DNA of 64,000 bases from NCBI RefSeq assembly GCF_000014965.1, contig NC_008554.1, positions 3,646,001-3,710,000 of the forward strand. The letters run 5' to 3'. The notes beneath the pieces are model-generated. The model was not told the origin of the DNA. It worked only from the letters and a program-made list of their open reading frames with translations, and made no database searches. The stretch is from Syntrophobacter fumaroxidans MPOB. Its GTDB lineage: Bacteria > Desulfobacterota > Syntrophobacteria > Syntrophobacterales > Syntrophobacteraceae. Each line of letters begins with the position of its first letter. Within the stretch, counting starts at the first letter, position 1. Both the position numbers and the translations under genes were made by a program. Positions 25,659 through 35,171 of this stretch are shown piece after piece.

Positions 25659-28600
25659 CTATACACTCTCGATCATGGCAAAAATCTGGGCGTCATCGAA
25701 GCCCTTCAGGCGGATGGCACCGGAGCGGCAGGAAGCGGCGCATAGCCCACAGCCCTTGCACAGAGCAGGATTGATCTCCGCCTTGCCGGCGTCTCTTCCC
25801 GATTCCATGAAGCGCGGCGCGGAAAAAGGACAAATGTTCACACAGACTCCGCAACCGCTGCAGACGTTCGGATTGCTCGAAGCCACGGTGCCGCTCAGCG
25901 CGAGACTGTCGCGGGCCAGGAGAATGGCCGCGCGGGCGGCGGCCGCCTGAGCTTGGGCAATGCTCTCATCAATGGATTTGGGATAATGCGCGAGGCCGCA
26001 AACGTAGACCCCGTCAGTGGCAAAATCCACCGGCCGCAGCTTGGCGTGGGCTTCGAGGAAGAAGTTTTCGGCCGTCACGGGAATCTTGAAGAACTGGGAG
26101 AGCTGGCGGGCTTCATTGGGAATGACGGCGCTCGCCAACACCATGAGATCCGCCGACAAGACCACCTGCCGCTGGAGAATCGGGTCGAAGACCGTCACGC
26201 GCAGCCTTTCCTCACGCTCTTCCACCAACGGCTTGTTTTCGAGAGTATACCGGACAAAGAGCACCCCCGCCCGGCGCGCCTCCTGGTAGAGCAATTCCCG
26301 CTCGCCGTAGGTACGCAGGTCCCGGTAGAGTACGAAGACATCCATGGCTGGATTGAGACGCTTGAGCTCGAGCGCGCTTTCCACCGTGTGGGTGCAACAA
26401 ACCCGGCTGCAATACGGCCGTTCCGGCTCGCGCGAGCCCACGCACTGAATGAAAACGGCGGATTCCACGGAGCTCAAAAAGGGATCCCGAGCGGCGAAAC
26501 GTTCGTCCAGTTCCTGATGGGTGAGCACTCTTGGGTCCTGCCCGTAGAGGTAACCTTCAGGCCGATGCTCCTTTCCCCCCGTGGCGATGATCGCCACCCC
26601 GTGTTCCACCGTAACCGGATCGGTGCCGTTTCCGAGAGTCGACCGGAAATTTCCCACAAAGCCTTCCACCTGGGTGACGGTACTGGCGAGGTGGACAGTG
26701 ACGCGGGGATGATGCAGGACGGTTTGCGCGAGATCGTCTACGAAACGCCGGATGTCCTCGCCGCGCCAGGTTTTGAACAGGCTGCGTGCCTGACCGCCAA
26801 GCTGGGCGCCACGTTCGGCCAGGTGCACGGGATATCCGAGATCGGCAAGAGCGCGGGCGGCTACCATGCCTGCCACTCCCCCCCCAATGACCAGAGCGCC
26901 CCGGGTAATGCTGAGACGAGGTTCCTCGAGCGGTTCCAGAAGGGCGGCTTTGGCAACCGCCATGCGTACGAGGTCCTTGGCCTTTTGCGTGGCCCGGACG
27001 GGATCGCCCTGGTGGACCCACGAGTCGTGGTTGCGGATGTTGGCCATCTCGAACAGGTATTTGTTCCGCCCGGCGCTCACCAGGGTTTCGCGGAACAGCG
27101 GTTCGTGGGTACTGGGCGTGCAGGCCGCAACGATGACGCGGTTGATGCCTTGTTCCTTGATGACCTGGCACATCTTGACCTGGGTATCCTGGGAACAGGT
27201 ATAAAGGTTGTCTTCCACGTAGACGACGTGTGGAAGACCTTTCGCGTATTCCCGGACGGCCGGGACATCCACCACGCCCCCGATATTGATGCCGCACTGG
27301 CAGACAAAGACGCCGATGCGCGGAGGCTCCCCTCTGACGTCCACTTCGACGGGCTTTTCCGGAACCGCGGCCTGAGTCCATCGGGCTTCGCTCAGAAGGG
27401 TACTCGAAGCCGCCACGGCGGCGGAGGCCTCCATAACCGATTGCGGGATGTCCTTGGGCCCCTGAAAGGTGCCGCAAACATAAATGCCCTCGCGCGAGGT
27501 CTCCACCGGGGCAAAGCTGGTGGTGCGCGCAAAGCGGTTTTCATTGATCTCGATTCCCAGGCGTTGCGACAGAGCGATGGTTTCGCGTCCCACTTCGAAA
27601 CCGACCGAGAGGACCACCATGTTGAAGATTTCTTCCTCGATGCTTCCGGACTCGGTGCCGTAAGCAATGCTGAGGTCTCCATCGCCAACCGGTGTTACCG
27701 AATGGACCCGCGAGCGAATGAAGCGTACCCCGTGCTCGTCCCGGGCGCGGTTGTAGAAATGCTCGAAATCCTTTCCGTAGGTTCGCATGTCCATGAAGAA
27801 GATGGCCGTGTCCAACTTCCCCTGTGCATGCTCCATGGCGATAACCGCTTCTTTGATCGCATACATGCAGCACACGCCGGAACAATAAGCGTTGTCGCAA
27901 TGCTGCAGATCGCGTGATCCCACGCACTGGAGCCAGGCGATCCTGGTTGGTTCTTCACGGTCGTAAGGACGCATGAGATGGCCGCGGTAAGGTCCCGAAG
28001 CACTGAGGATCCGTTCGAATTCGAGGCTGGTGACCACGTTGGGGTGGTCGCGGTAGGGATAAGTATCCATGTTGGAAGGGTCGAAGACTTCATTGCCGGG
28101 AGCCAGGATCACCGCTCCTACTTCGAGCGCGGTACGACGGGGCTGGTCGTCGTAGCGAACGGCTTGCGCCAGACAGACCTTTTCGCACAGACCGCAGCCG
28201 AGACAGCTTGCCCGGTCAATGCCGTACCCCCGGGGAATGGCCTGGGGATAGCGCATGAAGGTGGCTTCCCGGCGATCGATCCCCTGGTTGAATTCATTGA
28301 TGGCGCTGGCGGGGCATACCTGGCGGCACTGCCCGCAGGCCGTGCACCGTTCGAGATCGATGAACCGTGGCTGAGTGGCGAGGGTCGGTTTGAAGCAGCC
28401 GGCTTTGCCTTCAAGTGCCTCCACCTCCGAACCGGGATAAATGCGGATGTTGGGATGACGCCCGACCTCAACCAGTTTCGGGGAGATGATGCACATGGCA
28501 CAGTCGTTGGTGGGGAAGGTCTTGTCCAGTTGAGACATGATCCCGCCGATGGCCGGGGAGCGATCCGCCAGATGGACCAGATACCCCGAATCCGCCAGGT

Positions 28601-28679
28601 CCAACGAGGCCTGCATCCCCGCCACTCCTGCTCCCACTACCAGTACCGCACCAATGGCCCCTGTTTTTACATCACTCAT
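25659..28679 (-). CDS. hdrA: fused double HdrA-type FAD/iron-sulfur protein
   Basis: A 1006-residue protein with two HdrA-like lobes. Lobe 1 (about 1-435) starts directly at the FAD site VLVVGAGVAGMQ and has TNDCAMCIISPKL, two [4Fe-4S] motifs (CTACGQCRQVC, CLGCGLCEKVC) and CVGSRD...YCSGVCC. Lobe 2 (about 440-1006) is a more canonical HdrA: CQCGINIGG, TCSQDTQVKMC, VIGGGVAGMVAA, CVGSREPERPYCSRVCC, and a C-terminal double ferredoxin (CSGCGVCVNIC, CKGCGLCAASC). HdrA proteins split electron pairs at FAD between high- and low-potential acceptors. The MvhD-type gene precedes it; hdrB and hdrC are absent. ATG 28679 is preferred; a GTG 9 bases earlier is possible. Confidence 0.9.
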   Translation of the reverse strand: MSDVKTGAIGAVLVVGAGVAGMQASLDLADSGYLVHLADRSPAIGGIMSQLDKTFPTNDCAMCIISPKLVEVGRHPNIRIYPGSEVEALEGKAGCFKPTLATQPRFIDLERCTACGQCRQVCPASAINEFNQGIDRREATFMRYPQAIPRGYGIDRASCLGCGLCEKVCLAQAVRYDDQPRRTALEVGAVILAPGNEVFDPSNMDTYPYRDHPNVVTSLEFERILSASGPYRGHLMRPYDREEPTRIAWLQCVGSRDLQHCDNAYCSGVCCMYAIKEAVIAMEHAQGKLDTAIFFMDMRTYGKDFEHFYNRARDEHGVRFIRSRVHSVTPVGDGDLSIAYGTESGSIEEEIFNMVVLSVGFEVGRETIALSQRLGIEINENRFARTTSFAPVETSREGIYVCGTFQGPKDIPQSVMEASAAVAASSTLLSEARWTQAAVPEKPVEVDVRGEPPRIGVFVCQCGINIGGVVDVPAVREYAKGLPHVVYVEDNLYTCSQDTQVKMCQVIKEQGINRVIVAACTPSTHEPLFRETLVSAGRNKYLFEMANIRNHDSWVHQGDPVRATQKAKDLVRMAVAKAALLEPLEEPRLSITRGALVIGGGVAGMVAARALADLGYPVHLAERGAQLGGQARSLFKTWRGEDIRRFVDDLAQTVLHHPRVTVHLASTVTQVEGFVGNFRSTLGNGTDPVTVEHGVAIIATGGKEHRPEGYLYGQDPRVLTHQELDERFAARDPFLSSVESAVFIQCVGSREPERPYCSRVCCTHTVESALELKRLNPAMDVFVLYRDLRTYGERELLYQEARRAGVLFVRYTLENKPLVEEREERLRVTVFDPILQRQVVLSADLMVLASAVIPNEARQLSQFFKIPVTAENFFLEAHAKLRPVDFATDGVYVCGLAHYPKSIDESIAQAQAAAARAAILLARDSLALSGTVASSNPNVCSGCGVCVNICPFSAPRFMESGRDAGKAEINPALCKGCGLCAASCRSGAIRLKGFDDAQIFAMIESV

Positions 28680-28730
28680 GGCAATCACGACTCCTTGACC
28701 TCCGGGTTCTCCGCCGCAGGCCCCACAACA

Positions 28731-28750
28731 GCATTGTCCCGCGACAATGC
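28731..28750 (-). other. hairpin between mvhD and hdrA
   Basis: GCATTGTC and GACAATGC form a perfect 8-bp stem with a 4-nt loop, 52 bases upstream of the hdrA start in a 251-base intercistronic gap. No T run follows on the minus strand. It may stabilise or process the message, setting different levels of the two proteins. Confidence 0.35.
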
Positions 28751-28930
28751 CGGGTTAACGAATCTCAAGACCGGATCGGTTTGGAACGCAATACCGCAAC
28801 GCCCGCCTCGCGCGTGTCTTCAAGGTGAAAGCGCCTCCATGCACCGCAAGAACCGGAAGCCCGGATGGGTTCCAAGGCTCGGGGTTGGGAACCGGCTCGG
28901 CTGATTCCTGTCGCCGCGTTCCCCATCCGT

Positions 28931-29689
28931 TTACAAACCAAGGCGCACAAATTGGGGGGTTGTCCCCTCGTAATGATGCAGGTCCACCAACCCCGCCCGC
29001 TCCACCTCGCTCAGGAGCAAGGATATTTCGTAGACTCCCAGCCCGCTCCTGGCGGCGATCTGGCGAACGGAAAGCGGACCCTCGCGGAGGCATTCCAGGA
29101 TGAGAGCTTTCCGATATTCCTCGCGGACCGCCGTTGCCTTCACCTGTCGGTATTCTCCCAAGTCGAGAGCTTCGCCGTAAACATTCTTCCCTTCGGTGAG
29201 CGGCCGCTCCATACCGAGGAGCCACCTCAAGCGGGGAGCCGCGAGGGCACCTTCCAGGGCTGAGAGGACCAGCGCCTGCCGTTTGGCGTCGAAGGGGCCG
29301 AGCGTCCGCGTCAGATCGCTCAACTCCTTCACAAACTGAGCGAACTGCTGGCCTTCAGCGGCGCTCACCCACCTCAACTGGGCCCGCTCAGCACCGATCC
29401 CGGAGAGCTCAAACAACTCCCGAATCATTGCCATGCGCTGTTCCGTGAAAAGGTTCCCGTCGAGATAATGGCAGTCCCCGATGTGGCACCCGAACACGGC
29501 CACAGCGTCAAATCCGCTCCGGAGACCCTCCACGATGAAAACGGGATCCACCCGGCCCGAACACATGGTGCGCACCACGCGAATGGTCGGTGGATACTGA
29601 AAACGGGAAACGCCTGCCAGGTCCGCTCCGGCGTAAGAACACCAGTTGCATAGAAAAGCCAGGATCTTGGGTTCGAAAGAATCGGTCAT
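28931..29689 (-). CDS. mvhD: MvhD/FlpD-type iron-sulfur protein with C-terminal winged-helix-like region
   Basis: The N-terminal 140 residues are the delta subunit of methyl-viologen hydrogenase/FlpD family. Cysteines at 14, 17, 43, 69 and 74 (CNWCSYAGAD, CSGRVD, FGCHIGDCHY) should hold an iron-sulfur cluster. In known complexes this subunit passes electrons from hydrogenase or formate dehydrogenase to HdrA. Residues about 185-252 (REEYRKALILECLREG, SVRQIAARSGLGVYEIS, LLSEVERAGLVDLHHY) look like a winged helix, which short MvhD proteins lack. It may bind DNA or simply HdrA. Strong AAAGGAAA ribosome binding site. First gene of an mvhD-hdrA transcript; no hydrogenase gene is near. Confidence 0.87.
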   Translation of the reverse strand: MTDSFEPKILAFLCNWCSYAGADLAGVSRFQYPPTIRVVRTMCSGRVDPVFIVEGLRSGFDAVAVFGCHIGDCHYLDGNLFTEQRMAMIRELFELSGIGAERAQLRWVSAAEGQQFAQFVKELSDLTRTLGPFDAKRQALVLSALEGALAAPRLRWLLGMERPLTEGKNVYGEALDLGEYRQVKATAVREEYRKALILECLREGPLSVRQIAARSGLGVYEISLLLSEVERAGLVDLHHYEGTTPQFVRLGL

Positions 29690-30671
29690 GGTTCATTTCC
29701 TTTAAGTCAAAGCTGAGCCTCTCACATCATTTCTCTTCTTCCACTATCGACGCCCAACCCCTCCCACCGGGCTTGCGCTGCTTCCACCACCCCGGGAGAC
29801 CTCCTCGGGGCCAAGCGCCGATCGCCGGGCTCTCCCGCACCGGCTGCCGTCGCCGGCACCCCGGCAGCCCCAGTGAGGACAAAAGCAAATGACGGGTTCA
29901 TTAAGTCCTCCCGTGGCAATCTTCTTGGACGGGTCGATATTGCAGCATAAACGACCTCGAACCCCCGGCGCGGACACCTCGGCCGTTCGCTCCATGGGGC
30001 GCCGGCACGCATTACGAACTCGGCGATGCGGATATTCATTGCCGCAAGCCTTTATCATGCATGAGAGGGAACTCACGCCAACGGTCGTGCCTCGGCTGCC
30101 GACCCCACACCCGGGCAGCCGCCGCGCATCAGGCAGAGGCCGTCAGGACCGGTTCTCGTTCCTTCCCGTACCAGGACAACTGGAGAGCACGGCTGATGAG
30201 TTGACCGCAAAGATTGGAACCGAGGAAAGGCGAGGGATCTTTCAGCCTTGCTCTGAACCTGCCGACCCCGGCAGGAACATCAAGCCACTTCACCCAAAGC
30301 CGAAAGACAATTGCATGGAAAAGCTCCCAACCAGGACAATCCCCGCGACTCCAACAGAGGCTCGGGAGCGGCGGGAAGCAGTAGAATGCTCCGCTTGAGA
30401 CGATCCGTCATAATCCGCAAAAAGCTTACAAGACCTTGGCTTCTTTGTACAATCAATAATATCGATGGATTTTCCGGCTTTTCATAGGAAGAAGACCCGG
30501 AAAATCCGTAATATGAAGAATAATGCAGTGGTTTTTTCATGTCTTTTCGTGAGGAAAACAGAGTCGGGACGGGGTAGAGGTGTTTTTGAACGAACCATGC
30601 CGCATGGGACCGCCGCGGATGGCCCCGGTCTTTTGGTGCAGCAGGTTCTCCAATGCTTTCCCGGAGGAACG
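29690..30671. other. 1-kb region without a supported gene
   Basis: One plus-strand ORF (29889-30398) spans half of it, but its translation is Pro/Arg-rich with no start signal, and it is not called. An inverted repeat occurs at 30467-30507. The part next to 29690 should carry the mvhD promoter, but none stands out. Confidence 0.4.
30467..30507. repeat. 11-bp inverted repeat in AT-rich intergenic DNA
   Basis: GGATTTTCCGG (30467-30477) and its exact reverse complement (30497-30507) flank a 19-base spacer. It lies 165 bases past the end of the alpha/beta hydrolase gene. It may be an operator pair or an RNA hairpin; no T run follows. Confidence 0.45.
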
Positions 30672-31454
30672 CTAGCTCAGGAAACTCAAAAGCCTCCGGT
30701 TGAAATGAGCGGCGCCTTCAATGTTGGACAGATGCAAAGCGCCGGGGATGACGAACAGCTCCGATCCCTCAATCTGCCGTTGAATGGTTTCGGCCGCGCT
30801 CACCGGCGTGCCTTCGTCTTTTTCCCCCACCATGATCAAGGTGGGCACCTTCACCCTGGACAATTCTCCCGACAGATCGAACCGGCTGATGGCCCGGCAG
30901 CACCCCGTGTAACCGGCAACCGGCGTGCGAACGATCATGTTCCGGATGCGCTCGGTCGCTTGCGGCTGATCCCGGCGGAAGGCCTCGCTGAACCAGCGTT
31001 CGAGGGTTTCCCGGGCGAGAGCGGTCATGCCTTGCGTTTCCGCCGTTCGGATGCGCTCCTCCCAGACGGGAGCCGTCTCGGAAGGCATGCGATTGCTGGT
31101 GTCGCAGAGAACGAGCCTGTCGAGCCGTTCAGGGTAACCGACGGCAAGGACCTGGCCGATCATGCCGCCCAGTGAAAGGCCCACGAAATGGGTACGCGCG
31201 ATGTCCAGGTGGTCGAGAAGACCGATCACGTCCGAGCTCAGCATCTCCATCGTGTAAGGGCCGGGCGGCGCCGAAGAACCCCCGTGTCCGCGCGTGTCCA
31301 TGCGCAAGACCCGGTACGCGTCGCGCAGCGGCGGCAGCTGCAAATCCCACGATTCGAGAGCTGCGGCCAGGGAATGGCTGAAAGTCACCACCGGCGCCCC
31401 CGGAGGCCCCTGCATTTCGTAGCGGATCAGGACGTCGTTGACTCGAACCCGCAT
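30672..31454 (-). CDS. alpha/beta hydrolase, 3-oxoadipate enol-lactonase-like
   Basis: A 260-residue soluble alpha/beta-hydrolase. The nucleophile elbow GLSLGGMIGQ, the oxyanion segment FSHSLAAALESW, the acid region (MVGEKDEGTP) and the terminal His (GALHLSNIE) are all present. General form resembles PcaD and related esterases, but no aromatic-degradation neighbours are seen, so the substrate is unknown. The ATG at 31454 has AAGGAGG eight bases upstream; an ATG six codons earlier overlaps that site and is rejected. It lies 48 bases after the CheY-like gene on the same strand. Confidence 0.85.
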   Translation of the reverse strand: MRVRVNDVLIRYEMQGPPGAPVVTFSHSLAAALESWDLQLPPLRDAYRVLRMDTRGHGGSSAPPGPYTMEMLSSDVIGLLDHLDIARTHFVGLSLGGMIGQVLAVGYPERLDRLVLCDTSNRMPSETAPVWEERIRTAETQGMTALARETLERWFSEAFRRDQPQATERIRNMIVRTPVAGYTGCCRAISRFDLSGELSRVKVPTLIMVGEKDEGTPVSAAETIQRQIEGSELFVIPGALHLSNIEGAAHFNRRLLSFLS

Positions 31455-31502
31455 CGGTCTTTCCTCCTTCATCCGTTCTTCAGCGACGCGCGCGCGCCGC
31501 GG

Positions 31503-31877
31503 CTACCCTCGCAGGACGGCCACGGCCGTATCGTAGACGTCGTCGGGGTCGAGGGGCTTCGTCATCGACCGGTCGGCGCCCGCTTCTTCCAGGCGCCGGT
31601 TTTCGTATTCCTGCCCTTCCGTGGTGAGCATCACGATGTGAACATCCTTCAGCCCGTACTGATTCCTCACGGCGTTGCAGACTTCGAGACCGTTCATCTT
31701 GGGCATCAGGACGTCGAGGAAAACCAGTTCGGGCCGGTGCTGCCGAATCGCCTCGAGGGCTTCCATGCCGTTGCCGGCCAGGATCAGTTCCACGCCCTCG
31801 TCGGCAAGCTCCTGGAGCGTCTCTTCGAGCATCTCTCGTACCCGGGCGTCGTCATCTGCGATCAGGATCTTTGCCAT
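31503..31877 (-). CDS. single-domain CheY-like response regulator
   Basis: A 124-residue receiver with intact chemistry: ADDD acidic pocket (7-10), phospho-acceptor Asp in LVFLDVLMPKMNG, Thr in MLTTEG and Lys in MTKPLD. No output domain, so it must act by binding a partner protein or in a phosphorelay. The ATG at 31877 is preceded by GGAGGATGAAGGA; the long 5' extension to 32099 is not protein-like. It precedes the alpha/beta hydrolase and may be co-transcribed with it. Unlike the receiver at 821-1264, this one can be phosphorylated. Confidence 0.9.
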   Translation of the reverse strand: MAKILIADDDARVREMLEETLQELADEGVELILAGNGMEALEAIRQHRPELVFLDVLMPKMNGLEVCNAVRNQYGLKDVHIVMLTTEGQEYENRRLEEAGADRSMTKPLDPDDVYDTAVAVLRG

Positions 31878-32244
31878 TCCTTCATCCTCCTTCTTTCCGG
31901 ACACCCTCGAAAGCCCTACCGGACCGTGGGGCTGCGGGGGAATGCCCGGCGGATTCCTTCGCTCCCGAGTCGACGGGGCCGCTCTCGATCGGTGGAGCCG
32001 CCACGCCCCTTGAATACCGGGTTGAGGGGCAACGTGCGGCGAGAGGCGATCGAAGGTGGAGGGGGCTCCCTGTCGGCACGGGGAAAGAGCTTGCGCCAAT
32101 GTGCGGCCTCACTTGAGAAACCGGCCGTCATATCAATACAAACATTACCACAGGATCGGATCGAGTTGGAGGCAAACTTCCGGTTTCGGCGGGGGTGAGC
32201 GTTGAACACGGCCGGGAAAAGAGCAAGAGCCCGGCGAAGGGGGC
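31878..32244. other. intergenic region between RDD gene and CheY-like gene
   Basis: Nothing beyond a Shine-Dalgarno sequence for the CheY-like gene was seen. An AT-richer patch at about 32130-32155 may hold its promoter. No gene is supported. Confidence 0.3.
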
Positions 32245-33171
32245 CTATGCGTTCCAGAGGGGTTCCCGGCCTACTCGCCCCGCTTTGGGGGCGGCCACCA
32301 CGTATGTGCCCAGCATCATGTCGTGGAGGGACTGCCCCATGGGCCCACCGAAAAGAAAGAGATAGACGTCGAAAAGACAGATTCCCAGGAAAGCGGCCGT
32401 CAAGGTGGCGTCGATCGTCGAGGCGCCCGTTTTGGGAGGGAGCGCCAGGACGGCCAGGCACGCAGGCAGGGCCGTGAACATGAACCTGACGACGGAGCGA
32501 AAGAAGGAAAGCGGAAGGCCCTCTTCGTCGAGCACCTGGATCCCGGTGATGTATTTTCCGAAGGTCTGTCCCTTTCCCGGAGAGCTCTGAAGGATGCCGA
32601 AATACAGCATTGCAAGCGCTCCAAAGAGCCCGAGCGCCGGCAGTCCGGGGATTTGAAACGATGCGGGCAGCACGATGGTCATCGCGAAGGTGGCGCCTGC
32701 GACCAGGCCCATATCCAGTGCAAAGGCGACGATGCGCCTCCACGCGGAACCGGCTTTCCCCAGGTCGCTCCGGATGGGCCTTTTCGGCGCGGGAACACGC
32801 CTTTTCGCGCGTTGAGGGGGAATCGGCCTGTCCCTGCCGCCTGCGCGAAACGGTTTGTTCATGTTGCCTGCCGGAGCCGGTTTGTCCCCGCCATGCGCGG
32901 AAAGATGCTTATCTCGGACAGGCGCCGGGAGGGGCCTGTCCGCGTCGGGCGCAGCCGTCATTTTGGGGTTGCCGGGCACATGGGACTTTTCAACTGGAAC
33001 GTTTCGGCTTGCGGCGTACGGCAAGGCCGCTTCCACACCGGGCGCCGGTTGTCCGGGATCGATGATGAGACGTGCGCCGCATTGCGTGCACTTGCCGGTA
33101 GCCTTCTTGCGGGGAACTCGGCCGTCTTTGATGTGGTGAACGGTCTCACACGTCGGGCATACAATTCGCAT
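32245..33171 (-). CDS. zinc-ribbon and RDD-domain membrane protein
   Basis: A 308-residue protein with three parts. Residues 1-40 form a zinc ribbon of the MJ0042 type (CPTC and CTQCG). Residues about 45-145 are a Pro/Arg/Lys-rich low-complexity linker with repeated DRP/DKP units. Residues about 145-300 are an RDD domain of three to four membrane helices (AFALDMGLVAGATFAM, LFGALAMLYFGILQ, LGICLFDVYLFLFGG). RDD proteins are of uncertain, possibly transport or stress, function. ATG 33171 has GGAGG six bases upstream; the longer reading is rejected. It stands alone on the minus strand. Confidence 0.82.
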   Translation of the reverse strand: MRIVCPTCETVHHIKDGRVPRKKATGKCTQCGARLIIDPGQPAPGVEAALPYAASRNVPVEKSHVPGNPKMTAAPDADRPLPAPVRDKHLSAHGGDKPAPAGNMNKPFRAGGRDRPIPPQRAKRRVPAPKRPIRSDLGKAGSAWRRIVAFALDMGLVAGATFAMTIVLPASFQIPGLPALGLFGALAMLYFGILQSSPGKGQTFGKYITGIQVLDEEGLPLSFFRSVVRFMFTALPACLAVLALPPKTGASTIDATLTAAFLGICLFDVYLFLFGGPMGQSLHDMMLGTYVVAAPKAGRVGREPLWNA

Positions 33172-33717
33172 ACGATCCTCCGGGCGTCCGGGTTTGAATT
33201 GGGGGGAACGCAATCCGCTGCAATTGATCAACAGGGTTTGCGTCCTCCCGATGGAACGCCTTCCGGAATGCTCCAGGCGCTTATGTTGATACAAGTGGAA
33301 CGCGATCCAGGCGCTCAAATCTTTCACAATCGCTTTCAACGATCAATCGGCTTTCCGAATGAGGTTCTGAAATGCTTTTTCCAATATATTCACATCGAAT
33401 GCTCCGAAATCAATATCGGAATGCCGCCGTGAACAGCCTGATGTCATGATGTTCCTATAGGCAAAGGATAGACGACAGATGACTTGAAGGGTCTTGATGC
33501 AAAAGGGAAAAAGGTTGAGTCTTCCATACGTCAGGCTTTTTCGTACTGCGACGGAATTCTTATGAGGGAACAGGAAAAAGAATGAGGAAAAAGTTCCTCG
33601 GGCACCTTCCGGGCCGTCAAAAGCAATCGGACATTGCACGCGGCTGTGGTATGATGGCAAAAAACCGGCAGGTCCGGATATCCCGGGCGAAGCCAATTTA
33701 GACGGGGGAGAAAAGAA
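33172..33717. other. intergenic region with divergent promoters
   Basis: About 545 bases separate the divergent RDD and secreted-protein genes. No gene is supported. A promoter pointing right is at 33627-33655. Confidence 0.4.
33627..33655 (+). promoter_or_regulatory. promoter for the small secreted protein gene
   Basis: TCGGAC (weak -35), a 17-bp spacer and a consensus-like TATGAT (-10, 33650-33655) sit 62 bases before the ATG at 33718. Confidence 0.45.
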
Positions 33718-34059
33718 ATGAGGCTTCCAACGGCCGTTATCGGTATCATGGTGCTTTGCGGACTTACGCTGGCCGGACCGGCATGGGCATCCGGACCGGT
33801 GCCTCGCACCCTTACGGGCTGCGTCATTGGCGGGACGCTCTATTCGATTCACCGGGGGTCCGCGGACCCCGCCGGGAAAAAGCAGGTCACCGTCTACCGG
33901 ATCAATGTCCAGAAACTGAACCTTGCGCCTTACGAGGGAAAGAAAATCCGGGTCCGGGGCGAGCTTCTGCCCCGCGATCGGTTCTACGCCGATCCCTCAT
34001 CGGTGAGGGTCCTGGGGCCTTGTGACAATGCCTCCCGAAGGGCGATATCCCAACGCTGA
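33718..34059 (+). CDS. small secreted hypothetical protein
   Basis: A 113-residue protein with a clear signal peptide (MRLPTAVIGIMVLCGLTLAGPAWA) and a likely cleavage near residue 24. The mature part has two cysteines (TGCVIGG, GPCDN) that could form a disulfide. A beta-rich stretch (KKIRVRGELLPRDRFYADPSSVRVLGPC) recalls small OB-like periplasmic proteins. GGGGGAGAAAA precedes the ATG. Not assigned to a named family. The following hypothetical gene starts 168 bases later on the same strand. Confidence 0.65.
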   Translation: MRLPTAVIGIMVLCGLTLAGPAWASGPVPRTLTGCVIGGTLYSIHRGSADPAGKKQVTVYRINVQKLNLAPYEGKKIRVRGELLPRDRFYADPSSVRVLGPCDNASRRAISQR

Positions 34060-34227
34060 AAACAAGCGACGGGGAGGGCGAATGCCGACGGCGGTGCGTT
34101 TCACGGCGTCGGCGAAAACGATACCGGCCGCTTCCGATTTGGATACAGGGTGCCGCGGGAATGTGACGATTCTGAACGGTCCGGAGTGCGTTTCATCGGA
34201 GCGCGTTCCGGGCCGGGGATTACGGGA

Positions 34228-34602
34228 ATGACCCAGGAAGGCGACGTGGTGCTGGTTTACATGGACGATACGCCGGCGTTCTTCGCGCGGGTGGAATCGA
34301 TTTCCCCGGACGTGAAGCCGGACTGGTTCCATGCGAAGCTGTTGGTGCTGCAGGTTCCGCTGTTCGTGGTGACCTGGATATTGCGGCGCGGTTACATCGA
34401 CGGCGTGGAATTCACCATGGGCGGGAGGCCTATGAGGCTGGAAAAGGTTGTCGCCCCGGATGCGGAAGTAATCACGGACGGCTCGTCACCCGGGGAGGAG
34501 GAATCCGGGGAAGCGGCCCGCAAAGACCCCGGGGCGGCCGGCGGGTCGGCGGCAAAAGTGGTGTCCATATTGGAACGGCGCAGGAGGGATCACTCCTCCT
34601 GA
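34228..34602 (+). CDS. conserved-looking hypothetical protein
   Basis: A 124-residue protein with a compact N-terminal domain (about 1-80), containing DVVLVYMDDTPAFFARVESI and VTWILRRGYIDGVEFTMGG. A low-complexity acidic/Gly-Ala tail follows (about 85-110), and it ends KVVSILERRRRDHSS. The hydrophobic stretch LLVLQVPLFVVTWIL is too polar-flanked to be a sure membrane helix. The start is taken at ATG 34228, after GGGA. The 3' end overlaps the convergent HD-hydrolase gene by 13 bases. Function unknown. Confidence 0.6.
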   Translation: MTQEGDVVLVYMDDTPAFFARVESISPDVKPDWFHAKLLVLQVPLFVVTWILRRGYIDGVEFTMGGRPMRLEKVVAPDAEVITDGSSPGEEESGEAARKDPGAAGGSAAKVVSILERRRRDHSS

Positions 34603-35171
34603 TCCCGAAGCCACCAGTGGTCGTGTCCCTTGAACCACCAGTCTGCCGAGTCGGTGCGCAGGATTTCGGCGCCCAGTCGCTTGCCGATGTCCGTCTTCAG
34701 CCGTTTGAGCGCGAAGTGAATCCACTGGCGCGCGTAGGTGTTGCCGAGGTCGTGCTGTTCCTTGAGCTCCAGGATGAGGTCCAACTGATCGGCATCATGC
34801 ACCAGCTTCGACGCCTCCGTCTCCTCGTCGCGATATTCCTTCAGCAGCTCCCGGTATTCGGACCCGAACGGCAAAGTCGAGGCAAGATCGTTGACGGCTG
34901 AGGTCTCATCGGGAACGACATACTGCTTGTTGACATAGTTGAGGTCGCCCGTCCGGGCCTCGGGGACGTCGTGAAAGAGGCACAGAAGGACGACCTTGTA
35001 CCGGTCGGGATGATCGGTGAGCGTGGCGAGGGTGTAGCCGATCATGGCCACCCGGTATGAATGCTCCGCAACGGATTCCTTGCCGGAACCGAGAAACTGG
35101 AACCCTGAACGGGGGGTTTTCTTGAGCATTCCCAGCTCGAAGAAGAAATGAACGATGTCCTTGTGATTCAA
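34590..35171 (-). CDS. HD-domain hydrolase, YfbR/HDDC2-like
   Basis: A 193-residue HD phosphohydrolase. Metal ligands are in the right order: His in AEHSYRV, the His-Asp pair in CLFHDVPEARTGD, and a downstream Asp in LVHDADQLDL. Close relatives are 5'-deoxynucleotidases of the YfbR/HDDC2 type, so hydrolysis of a nucleoside monophosphate is likely but the substrate is inferred. It diverges from the ilv operon and ends in a 13-base overlap with the hypothetical gene facing it. Confidence 0.85.
   Translation of the reverse strand: MNHKDIVHFFFELGMLKKTPRSGFQFLGSGKESVAEHSYRVAMIGYTLATLTDHPDRYKVVLLCLFHDVPEARTGDLNYVNKQYVVPDETSAVNDLASTLPFGSEYRELLKEYRDEETEASKLVHDADQLDLILELKEQHDLGNTYARQWIHFALKRLKTDIGKRLGAEILRTDSADWWFKGHDHWWLRDQEE

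Noticed and set aside
29889-30398. 169-codon plus-strand ORF in the gap before mvhD
   Set aside because: No ribosome binding site, Pro/Arg-rich translation and no domain; kept as non-coding.
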